Both the position numbers and the translations under genes were made by a program. 64,000 bases of DNA from QHWT01 sp963755695 (lineage in GTDB: Bacteria > Acidobacteriota > Vicinamibacteria > Vicinamibacterales > 2-12-FULL-66-21): contig CAVWLB010000008.1 in the NCBI GenBank assembly GCA_963755695.1, positions 434,001 through 498,000 of the forward strand, given 5' to 3'. Shown one piece after another: positions 11,031 through 17,860 of this stretch (positions are counted from its first letter, which is position 1; every line of letters starts with the position of its first letter). Below the pieces are notes generated by a model. The model saw only the letters and a program-made list of their open reading frames with translations, had not been told where the DNA came from and did not search any database.

Positions 11031-11462
11031 CTACATCTCGTTCCGCATGATCGCGCTCGATCTCATGGTGATCGGCGCTCCTGTCGTCGTATCGCCCGGC
11101 GCAATCAGCCTGACCACCGGGTTCAGCACCATGAAATCGAACGGATAATCAACGTCGATCTGTGACGCCGTGTCGGTTCCCGTGAGCGCGACGGCGCGGT
11201 TGATCGTCACCGTGGCGGTCGCGTACTGCGGCAGCGAACCTGCCTGCATGTAATCGCGCACCCGCTGGGTGACCGCCGCATCGGTCGAGCCGTCGATCAC
11301 GGCGACCCGCGCGCCTTCGCGCGCCGCGTTGGTCAGTACCTGCCACGTCTGGTACGCGCGACCGAACTCGAAGATGCCGACCGAGACCAGCAGGATCATC
11401 GGGATCGTGATCGCCGCTTCGAGCAGTGCCGCTCCCCGTTCGTTCTTCTTGAGGCGTTTCAT
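11031..11462 (-). CDS. tadE: TadE-like pseudopilin
   Basis: A 143-residue protein in one intact frame. It has the TadE-like signature: a short basic start (MKRLKKNERG), then GAALLEAAITIPMILLVSVG with the conserved glutamate, followed by FEFGRAYQTWQVLTNAAREG. TadE-like pseudopilins are cleaved by the prepilin peptidase and act as minor pilins or assembly factors. I prefer ATG 11460-11462; a GTG three codons upstream (11471) is possible. It precedes cpaB by 10 bp. Confidence 0.85.
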   Translation of the reverse strand: MKRLKKNERGAALLEAAITIPMILLVSVGIFEFGRAYQTWQVLTNAAREGARVAVIDGSTDAAVTQRVRDYMQAGSLPQYATATVTINRAVALTGTDTASQIDVDYPFDFMVLNPVVRLIAPGDTTTGAPITMRSSAIMRNEM

Positions 11463-11560
11463 AAGCGTCACCAGTTGACGGTCGACAATTCAGCCACCGG
11501 TTTCCAGTTCCCGTTCGTGTCCCTAGTTCCCGCGCCGCTCCTTGCTGGAGTCCCTGCTTC

Positions 11561-12070
11561 CTACCACTGCGCCGTCAGCAGCAGCGCCACCAGGCTGCCG
11601 ACCGCGATTGCCGGTCCGTATGCGAACCGGTTCGCGTGCCCCGTCGATTCGATGGCCATCTTCGCCGCCGACGGCGCGGTGACGATGTGGCTGGTGCCCT
11701 CGAGCGTCGCGATGAGCCGGCCGCGACGCGCGGCGACCGCCACCGCGAAAACTCCTCCCGCCACCGCCGTGCCGAGAAATGCATTCAGCGCGAGCGCTGG
11801 TCCGACGAATGTGCCGACCGCCGCCATCAGCTTCACGTCGCCGGCGCCGGTCGCGCCGATGATGTGACCGGGCAGCATCAGCCCCAATCCGGTCAACATG
11901 CCGAGCGCCGCCTGCTCCGGCGTGACGGCGCTCAGCCCAAGGAAGCCAAACCCGAGTCCCACAACGATCATCGAACCGGTCAACCAGTTCGGAATCCGGC
12001 GGCTGCGCACGTCGGTAACGACCGCGGCGGCCAGGCCGGCCACGAGAACGATGAAAGACGAAACCGTCAT
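11561..12070 (-). CDS. cpaA: Prepilin peptidase CpaA/TadV (A24 family)
   Basis: A 169-residue, six-helix-like membrane protein, the short form of A24 peptidase without an N-methylation domain. The two catalytic aspartates are visible: one in VVTDVRSRRIPNWLTG near the N-terminus and one in the GxGDxK motif ATGAGDVKLMAA. It processes Flp and TadE precursors at the inner membrane. The ATG at 12068-12070 lies just after the Flp stop. The frame is intact, unlike most of the locus. The 98 bp downstream contain T/C-rich short repeats of roughly 7-bp spacing (11500-11535). Confidence 0.9.
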   Translation of the reverse strand: MTVSSFIVLVAGLAAAVVTDVRSRRIPNWLTGSMIVVGLGFGFLGLSAVTPEQAALGMLTGLGLMLPGHIIGATGAGDVKLMAAVGTFVGPALALNAFLGTAVAGGVFAVAVAARRGRLIATLEGTSHIVTAPSAAKMAIESTGHANRFAYGPAIAVGSLVALLLTAQW

Positions 12071-12075
12071 CACGA

Positions 12076-12270
12076 TTAGAAATTGGTGCCGATGGTCTGC
12101 CAGAACACCGTGTAGATCGTCTGTCCGACCGTCGAGACAGCGCCAATCGCCACCAGCGCGATCAATGCCGCCAGCAGTCCATACTCGAGCAGGTCCTGTC
12201 CGTCGTCCGAGAGATGGAACCGATCGTTCGCCATCTGCAGCAACGATTCGACCGCCTTTGGCGACTGCAT
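12076..12270 (-). CDS. flp: Flp-family type IVb pilin (second copy)
   Basis: A 64-residue pilin. The N-terminal leader is followed by the Flp motif DDGQDLLEYGLLAALIALVA with the conserved Glu-Tyr pair, then a short C-terminus ending TIGTNF. The ATG at 12268-12270 is preceded by a strong GGGGAGGAG ribosome-binding site, which decides it over an upstream in-frame ATG. It lies 6 bp before cpaA and downstream of a hairpin that separates it from the other Flp gene. Confidence 0.9.
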   Translation of the reverse strand: MQSPKAVESLLQMANDRFHLSDDGQDLLEYGLLAALIALVAIGAVSTVGQTIYTVFWQTIGTNF

Positions 12271-12312
12271 CACGTGCTCCTCCCCGAAAACCATCGTCAC
12301 CTGAAGACAAAC

Positions 12313-12340
12313 CGAGGCCGGGAGTTGCCCCCCGGCCTCG
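12313..12340. terminator. GC-rich hairpin between the two flp genes
   Basis: CGAGGCCGGG (12313-12322) and CCCGGCCTCG (12331-12340) form a perfect 10-bp stem with an 8-nt loop. On the minus strand it follows the first flp gene and precedes the second. It lacks a U-tract, so partial termination or mRNA 3'-end stabilisation, giving high expression of the first pilin, is more likely than full termination. Confidence 0.6.
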
Positions 12341-12354
12341 CAACCGAGAGCGTC

Positions 12355-12544
12355 CTACGCAGCCGGAGCCTTCGCCTTGAGCTGGTCGGCGATGCTCTGG
12401 AAGATCGTCTTGACGCTGCCGCCCGCCGCTGTCAACGGCCGCGATCGCCACGAGCGCGATCAACGCCACGAGCAGCGCGTACTCGAGCAGGTCCTGGCCC
12501 TCATCGTTGCGAACGAACGACTTCACGAAGTTAACAAGCTGCAT
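12355..12544 (-). CDS. flp: Flp-family type IVb pilin (first copy, one-base insertion)
   Basis: The sequence MQLVNFVKSFVRNDEGQDLL, then EYALLVALIALVAIAAVD, is a canonical Flp pilin. After AVD the frame is lost, but removing one base near 12430 gives a normal end, AAGSVKTIFQSIADQLKA and then KAPAA with a TAG at 12355-12357, for about 62 residues. The start has a GGGGAGGAT ribosome-binding site. It is the first gene after the putative sigma-54 promoter, as expected for the major pilin. The insertion is probably a sequence error. Confidence 0.85.
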
Positions 12545-12652
12545 GAGATCCTCCCCCAGCGGGTTTGCACCGCCCGTATGCGGTGCGAATTGCGGCACTC
12601 GCCGCGGTTGTCTAACGCCCGCGGCCACTGCCGCGTCACGGTCTCGCCAAAG

Positions 12653-12667
12653 GCAACGGGTGTGCCA
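12653..12667 (-). promoter_or_regulatory. Sigma-54 (-24/-12) promoter for the Tad operon
   Basis: On the minus strand the sequence reads TGGCAC-N5-TTGC, an exact match to the RpoN consensus spacing (GG and GC dinucleotides 10 bp apart). It lies about 109 bp upstream of the first flp ATG. No other gene lies between. Seen directly; the regulatory role is inferred. Confidence 0.6.
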
Positions 12668-12702
12668 CGACTCATCCGTAGGAACTGGTGAATGCCCGCA
12701 AG

Positions 12703-12720
12703 TGACACGACGTCACGTCA
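12703..12720. promoter_or_regulatory. Imperfect palindrome upstream of the sigma-54 site
   Basis: TGACACGACGTCACGTCA has matching half-sites TGAC-N2-GAC and GTC-N2-GTCA. It sits about 36 bp upstream of the -24 element and may bind an enhancer-binding or other activator of the pilus operon. The whole gap 12545-13055 holds no gene on either strand that I can support. Confidence 0.35.
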
Positions 12721-13025
12721 TTTGCGCGTCGAAACAGGCGGTGTGAGCGGGGTATTTCGGTTCCCGGGAGGGGCCCTTCGCGGACTCCTGACGCTGCACT
12801 TTCGTAACCGCTCACCCGAAATTCGTTGGCTGGTGCACGCGCTCGGACGCCACCCTGCGCGCGATCGACACCCCAAACGCTGCTCTAATGCCTGTCCCCG
12901 TGCGGGTTGCGATGAATTCGCACGATCCGCACACCTGGCGGCACACCCCTTGCCATTAATGAGGGCGCGTCCTGTCGTAAAGGCGGCAAACAGCGCAGAA
13001 ATATGTGCGATCGCAGCAGTGAGGT

Positions 13026-13043
13026 GATCACGCGATCGTGATC
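13026..13043. promoter_or_regulatory. Inverted repeat upstream of the small membrane protein gene
   Basis: GATCACG-CGAT-CGTGATC is a perfect 7-bp inverted repeat with a 4-bp spacer, ending 12 bp before the ATG at 13056. It could be an operator or a 5'-UTR hairpin. Confidence 0.35.
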
Positions 13044-13055
13044 GGACGAAAAATC

Positions 13056-13337
13056 ATGGTGAGGAAACTCGGTATCCGTGAAGGCGCCCTGTCGTTCGGC
13101 GTGTTCTGCGGCGTGCTGTTCGCGCTGACCACGGTGGACCCGCGCGTACAGGAGCGGCTGACGGATCTCGTCGGCTCGGGCAACGTCGGCAGCAACGTCG
13201 GGCCGTGGACCCAGCGCCTCGGCGAACTGGGAGACGCGCTGCTGATGGCCGCCCGTCACCAGAGCCTGGAGAATGCACCGCTGCTGGTATTCGCCACTGT
13301 GGGCACGGTGCTCACGATCTTCATGTTCAAAAGCTGA
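13056..13337 (+). CDS. Small two-helix membrane protein, unknown function
   Basis: A 93-residue protein with a hydrophobic segment near the N-terminus (ALSFGVFCGVLFALTTVDP) and another at the C-terminus (LLVFATVGTVLTIFMF). I do not recognise a family. I use the ATG at 13056 rather than a GTG at 13038 inside an inverted repeat. It is divergent from the Tad operon and its stop overlaps the next start (TGATG), so the two rightward genes form an operon. A role linked to the pilus is only a positional guess. Confidence 0.7.
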   Translation: MVRKLGIREGALSFGVFCGVLFALTTVDPRVQERLTDLVGSGNVGSNVGPWTQRLGELGDALLMAARHQSLENAPLLVFATVGTVLTIFMFKS

Positions 13338-15220
13338 TGCCGATTGTTCTCGCGATCGAACCCGACCTGCGCCAGGCCGCCATCATCAAGCGGATCGTCC
13401 GGGACAAGATTCACGCCGACGTCGTCGTTGTCGACTCGCGCGATGCCGCGCTCGACGCGATTCGCACGAGCATCCCGGACGTGCTGCTGCTCAGCGCGCT
13501 GTTGTCGCCACGAGACGAAGACGAGTTGATCGCGCACCTGCGTCTCCTCGATGGCGCCGAGCATCTCCAGACGCACACGATTCCGCAACTCGCGGGAAGC
13601 TCTGAGGATCGCGAGGTCGGGCGCAGCCGCGGACTCCTCGGCATGTTCAGCCGCAAGAAGGATCCGGAGCCGGCGGCTTCGGGCTGCGATCCGGACCTGT
13701 TCGCGGAGGAGATTCGAACCTACCTTCACCACGCGCACGAGAAGAAAGAACAGCGACGGCTGCTTGCCGAACAAGGGATCGAGATCGAAACACCAGGATC
13801 GATCGCCCAGGCCGCGGCAGCTCCGCCCGCCGAGGACGAAACTACGGCGGAGCCGGAGCTCGCGTCCTCGTGGTCGGACCCGTTCGCATGGCGGCCGTCC
13901 TCGAAATCGTCAAGCAAGACCGCCAAGAGCACGCCGGCTGTCCATGAGGAGCCCGCAGGGCAGGATCAAGAGCCGATATTCGCGCCTCCCGAGCCCGTAG
14001 TCGCGAGCAGCGAGGCTCCGATCGCAGGTCACCAGTCCCTGATCCTCAATCCTGAGTCCGTGGTCGCGAGTCAACCTCTCGTCCAGAGCACGGAACAGGA
14101 GATCGAGCACTACGAGTCCGTCCTGCGCGATCCTGAACCCGTGGTGGCGAGCCAACCCCTCGTCCAGAGCACGGAACAGGAGGTCGAGCACTACGAGTCC
14201 GTACTGCGCGATCCTGAGCCTGTGGTGGCGAGCCAACTTCTGGTCCAGAGCACGGAACCGGAGGTCGAGCACTACGAGCCAGTCCTCCGGCCTGAACCGA
14301 TCGTCGCTCCTGAACCAGAGAGCACGCACCCGCCGCGCCTCATCAGCCCGGAGCCGGCGGTTACGGCCCCGGCGGCTGCAGATCCGTGGGCGGTTGATTA
14401 CTACCGTCGCGATCCGGTTGCGGACGGCGCGCCGTCGCTGGTCGGCTATACCGCGCCTTTCGCCAGCACACCAGCGCAGCCGCTTTCGCTGGTCGACTCG
14501 GCAACGCCCGCCTTCCAGTCCGGCGAAGGGGTCGAAGCACCCGAAGGGGTCGAAGTCCTTGGACCCGTCGAAGAGCTCGAAGAAGCCGAAGAAATCGAAG
14601 GTGTCGAAGCGTTCGAAGAACAAGAAGAGGTCGAAGCCGAAGAACCCGAACGTATCGAAGCGGTCGAACAACCCGAACCTGTCGAAGCGGTCGAAGAACC
14701 CGATCTGGTCGAAGCGGTCGAAGAACCCGAAGTCTTCGAAGTCGAAGAGCCCGAAGTTGTCGAAGTCGTCGCAGTTGCCGAAAGCAGAGAGCTAGACGTC
14801 ATCGAAGATCTTGAAGGCCGAGAAGAGACCGAAGCGATCGACGTGTTTGCCGAGCCGGACATCGAACAGCCGGTGGTGGTGGCGCCGATGCGCTCGCGAT
14901 CGCGACGCGCGGCGCAGTCCTCTCTGCTGCGGCTGATGCCGCTGGCGATGTGGGCGCGCGCGGAGATCGAGAAGCATCCCAGACGTGGTGCCGCGGTCGA
15001 CGCCACTCCGGACCGAAGCGTCAACGACGAGCTGCGCGACTTGATGTCGCGCCTGGCCGTGCCACTCAATGTCGCCGGCGTCAGCTACGCGCGCGGATGC
15101 AAGATCCGGCGGGTTCGGGTGCTCGGTGGCCGCGAACGCCGACAGGGTGAAACCCCCGGGCCGGTGATCCTCTCGAAGCGGGCGCTAGAAGAGAGGCGGG
15201 CGGACAGGCAAACCAGTTAG
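13337..15220 (+). CDS. Degenerate receiver-domain protein with long acidic repeat region
   Basis: A 627-residue protein. Residues 1-85 resemble a response-regulator receiver fold (MPIVLAIEPDLRQAAIIKRI, then IPDVLLLSALLSPRD), but the phosphoacceptor position is Ser53 instead of Asp, so phosphorylation is unlikely. Residues 150-400 are Pro/Glu-rich and include three 27-residue tandem repeats containing PVVASQPLVQSTEQE. Residues 395-510 are strongly acidic with irregular VEAVEEPE-like units, encoded by at least fifteen TCGAAG hexamers. The C-terminal 100 residues are basic (MRSRSRRAAQSSLLRLMPLA). The stop lies in a downstream heptamer array. The ATG overlaps the preceding stop. Function unknown. 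Confidence 0.75.
   Translation: MPIVLAIEPDLRQAAIIKRIVRDKIHADVVVVDSRDAALDAIRTSIPDVLLLSALLSPRDEDELIAHLRLLDGAEHLQTHTIPQLAGSSEDREVGRSRGLLGMFSRKKDPEPAASGCDPDLFAEEIRTYLHHAHEKKEQRRLLAEQGIEIETPGSIAQAAAAPPAEDETTAEPELASSWSDPFAWRPSSKSSSKTAKSTPAVHEEPAGQDQEPIFAPPEPVVASSEAPIAGHQSLILNPESVVASQPLVQSTEQEIEHYESVLRDPEPVVASQPLVQSTEQEVEHYESVLRDPEPVVASQLLVQSTEPEVEHYEPVLRPEPIVAPEPESTHPPRLISPEPAVTAPAAADPWAVDYYRRDPVADGAPSLVGYTAPFASTPAQPLSLVDSATPAFQSGEGVEAPEGVEVLGPVEELEEAEEIEGVEAFEEQEEVEAEEPERIEAVEQPEPVEAVEEPDLVEAVEEPEVFEVEEPEVVEVVAVAESRELDVIEDLEGREETEAIDVFAEPDIEQPVVVAPMRSRSRRAAQSSLLRLMPLAMWARAEIEKHPRRGAAVDATPDRSVNDELRDLMSRLAVPLNVAGVSYARGCKIRRVRVLGGRERRQGETPGPVILSKRALEERRADRQTS
14051..14293 (+). repeat. Three 81-bp in-frame tandem repeats
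   Basis: Units begin at 14051, 14132 and 14213, each starting CCTGA and encoding 27 residues. The first two are nearly identical; the third is more diverged near its end. The exact 81-bp spacing keeps the reading frame, so copy number can change without breaking the protein. Confidence 0.9.
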
Positions 15221-15334
15221 CGGTTCGGAGTTAGGGGTTCGCGGTTTGAGGTTCGCGGCACGAGCCGCGCAAAATGAGCAAACCGCCAACCGCAGGCCAC
15301 AGCCGTCAACCGCAACCTGCCAACCGCGAACCCC
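15215..15334. repeat. Heptamer-register array A (with inverted arms)
   Basis: Seven consecutive 7-mers run from 15215 to 15263 (for example AGTTAGC, GGTTCGG), and a complementary set (GCAAACC, GCCAACC and variants) runs from 15278. Arms 15234-15246 and 15322-15334 are a perfect 13-bp inverted repeat (GGGGTTCGCGGTT). The stop codon TAG of the preceding gene (15218-15220) lies inside the first unit. The rest of the gap to 15394 holds no gene. Confidence 0.75.
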
Positions 15335-15394
15335 CATCCAGCAAATCGGCACGGCCATTGCCCTTCCTGCGCGCACTGATCACGAGCGCTGGCA

Positions 15395-17860
15395 ATGTCG
15401 AACGAAACGATCCCCGATGGCAAAAGTTGCGAGGAGGCTCCGGCGTCACGGGCGCAGCCTCTGCCACCAGGCGTGGAGCCCGGCTCGGAAGTGTCGGTGC
15501 GGGGCAGGCGCTGGATCGTGCGGAGGATCCTTCCGCATGAGGACTGCACAGAGCTTTACCTGACGAGCGCAACCGAACCTCGCGGCCGGGTGCTGCTGTG
15601 GCCGTTCGACCGGCCGGTGGCGCAGAGGCCGGTTCGCCGGCTGCGCGCCGTCACCCTGCGGAAATGGTGGCGGCACGTTGCCCGGCTCGTCGCGGCGGCT
15701 CGCGTCGATGGCTTGTGCGTGCGGTCCGCGGCCGCGCGAGTGCTGCCCTATCAGCTCCTGCCGGCGCTGGCGGTGGCGAATGGCCGTTGCCGTGTTCTGC
15801 TGGCAGACGAAGTCGGCCTCGGCAAGACCGTGCAGGCCGGCTGGATCATCAGCGACATTCTTCACCGTCGGCAAGACGCGCGCGTCCTCGTTGCGGTTCC
15901 GGCGAGCCTTCGCCGTCAGTGGCAGTCCGAGCTCGACACGCACTTCGCGATTGAGGCAATCGCGGCGGATGCCGCTTGGCTGCGGCGAACCTACGCCGAC
16001 TTCCCGGCGGATGTCGACCCCTGGTCGCTGTCCGGCGTCTACGTCACGTCGATCGACTTCGTGAAGCGTGCAGAGGTTCTTCGATCGCTCGAGCAGCAGA
16101 CCTGGGACGTGCTGATCGTCGATGAAGCGCATACCGCGGCGGCGCCGACCGAACGCTACGCCGCTGTGAGCCGGATCGCATCGCGTGCGCGGGTCGTCAT
16201 CCTGATTACTGCCACGCCGTTTTCCGGAGACCCCGCAGCATTCGCCTCGATGGTTGGCCTCGGCTCGACAAGAGCCGAGCCGCCATTGATGTTCCGGCGT
16301 TTCCGCGAAGACATTGGCGCGCCGCGATCGCGGCGCCATCGCTTCGCGGCGATCCGGATCAGCAACGCCGAGCGGCGGCTGCAGCGGCTTCTCGAGCGCT
16401 ATACCGAGGAAGTCTGGAACGCCGCGCCGAACGAGGGAGCGCGGCTGGCGATGACGGTCCTGCGCAAGCGCGCGTTGTCTTCATCGCACGCCGTTGCGCG
16501 ATCCCTCGAACGGCGGCGCGAGTTGTTGGCGCTCCAATCGCCGGCTCCGCGCCAGCTCACGCTGTTCGACGAGGAGAGCGGGTGTGAAGACGAGGAGCCG
16601 CTGGCGGCGCTCGGCGCGCCCGGACTGGCCGATGAACATCGCGAGCAGCGCTGGCTCTCGCAACTGATTGCCGCGGCTGGAGGCGCAACGGACTCGAAGC
16701 GACGCTTCCTCCTGCGGCTGCTGCGGCGTCTCCGGGGCGAGGCGGCAATCATCTTCACTGAATACCGCGACACGCTGCTCCAGCTTGCCGCGTCCTTTCC
16801 CGGATGTCTGACCCTTCACGGCGGCATGACGCCGGCCGAGCGGGCCGGCGTGCAGGTACGCTTCAACGAGCACGGGGGCGTGCTGCTGGCGACAGATGCG
16901 GCGTCCGAGGGCCTCAACCTGCAGCGCCGCTGCCGACTGGTCGTCTGCTACGAGCTCCCCTGGAATCCGGCGCGCCTCGAGCAACGCATCGGCCGGGTCG
17001 ATCGCCTGGGCCAGTCGCGCCGTGTCCACGCCATCACCCTCGTCGCGCGCGACACCGCCGAGGATCTGGTCATCGCGAAGTTCGTGCGCAGGCTCACGCG
17101 TGTAGCCGCCACTTTCGGCGAACGCGATGCTCTCGCGGGTTTTCTCACGGATGCGCGGGTGGCGGGAATGGTGATCGGCCGCTCCCCCGAAGAGCCTTCC
17201 GAAACCACGCCGCTGCCCCGCGTGTCGATGGGATCCGCAATAACGAACGAGGCGGTTCTCGAGGCGGGCCGCCTTTCGAACGGATCCAACGACATCGGAT
17301 CGCACGACGGCTGCATGTGCGTGTCTTCCATCCGCGGAACGAGGGTCGCGGAAGGGTTCGTGTTCGTATTCGCCTGGTCCGCGATCGATGGTGACGGGCG
17401 CATCGTGGACGTGCAACCCACGCTGATCCACGTTCGTGTCGGTCGGGTCGAACGCCCTCGGAGTCGAGCCGATGCACGCGAACTTGCGCTTGCGGCAGTC
17501 CGGCGCTTGGAACAGCAGGCGTTCGCGGTTGCCGAGCCCATCGCGGCAAGGCGGTTGGCTCACGCTCGTCTGGTCCACGCCGGACGAGTGGACCAGGCAA
17601 TCGCGCGCGAGCTGGAGCTGCGAGACTGGCACGTCGAGCCCACGACCGTCCAGCCCGGTCTCTTCGATCGGCGCGCGATCACGAACGCGGCTGAAGCGTT
17701 AGCCCTCCGGCAGCGGAGACGCACCGAACACGACGATCGGATTGCCGGTCTGTTGCGATCGCGCGAGGTCACCTTGCGCTGTGATCTCGTCGCACTACTG
17801 TGCTCGTGGTCGCGTCCGCGTAGTGACACCACTCGAGTGACGCCGCGCGGCAGCCCATGA
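15395..17860 (+). CDS. SNF2-family helicase of a helicase-methyltransferase module (DrmD-like)
   Basis: An 821-residue superfamily 2 helicase. Visible motifs are Walker A DEVGLGKTVQAG (about residue 138), the DEAH box at 243-246, TATPFSGDP (motif III), FTEYRDTL, TDAASEGLNLQ and QRIGRVDRLGQ at about 530-540 (motif VI). A QLTLF pentapeptide at residues 387-391 matches the bacterial sliding-clamp binding motif. The C-terminal 250 residues are unassigned. The family is that of SNF2-like helicases such as DrmD of class 1 DISARM, which pair with adenine methyltransferases. Its stop overlaps the start of the methyltransferase gene (ATGA). It probably translocates on DNA in a restriction or defence role; no nuclease domain is visible. 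Start ATG 15395 has only a weak ribosome-binding site. Confidence 0.82.
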   Translation: MSNETIPDGKSCEEAPASRAQPLPPGVEPGSEVSVRGRRWIVRRILPHEDCTELYLTSATEPRGRVLLWPFDRPVAQRPVRRLRAVTLRKWWRHVARLVAAARVDGLCVRSAAARVLPYQLLPALAVANGRCRVLLADEVGLGKTVQAGWIISDILHRRQDARVLVAVPASLRRQWQSELDTHFAIEAIAADAAWLRRTYADFPADVDPWSLSGVYVTSIDFVKRAEVLRSLEQQTWDVLIVDEAHTAAAPTERYAAVSRIASRARVVILITATPFSGDPAAFASMVGLGSTRAEPPLMFRRFREDIGAPRSRRHRFAAIRISNAERRLQRLLERYTEEVWNAAPNEGARLAMTVLRKRALSSSHAVARSLERRRELLALQSPAPRQLTLFDEESGCEDEEPLAALGAPGLADEHREQRWLSQLIAAAGGATDSKRRFLLRLLRRLRGEAAIIFTEYRDTLLQLAASFPGCLTLHGGMTPAERAGVQVRFNEHGGVLLATDAASEGLNLQRRCRLVVCYELPWNPARLEQRIGRVDRLGQSRRVHAITLVARDTAEDLVIAKFVRRLTRVAATFGERDALAGFLTDARVAGMVIGRSPEEPSETTPLPRVSMGSAITNEAVLEAGRLSNGSNDIGSHDGCMCVSSIRGTRVAEGFVFVFAWSAIDGDGRIVDVQPTLIHVRVGRVERPRSRADARELALAAVRRLEQQAFAVAEPIAARRLAHARLVHAGRVDQAIARELELRDWHVEPTTVQPGLFDRRAITNAAEALALRQRRRTEHDDRIAGLLRSREVTLRCDLVALLCSWSRPRSDTTRVTPRGSP

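Noticed and set aside
12313..12340. Riboswitch between the flp genes
   Set aside because: Only one simple hairpin is present, with no conserved aptamer-like structure.
14051..14293. 81-bp direct repeats as a possible CRISPR or attachment site
   Set aside because: They are in frame within a protein-coding gene, contiguous and without spacers.
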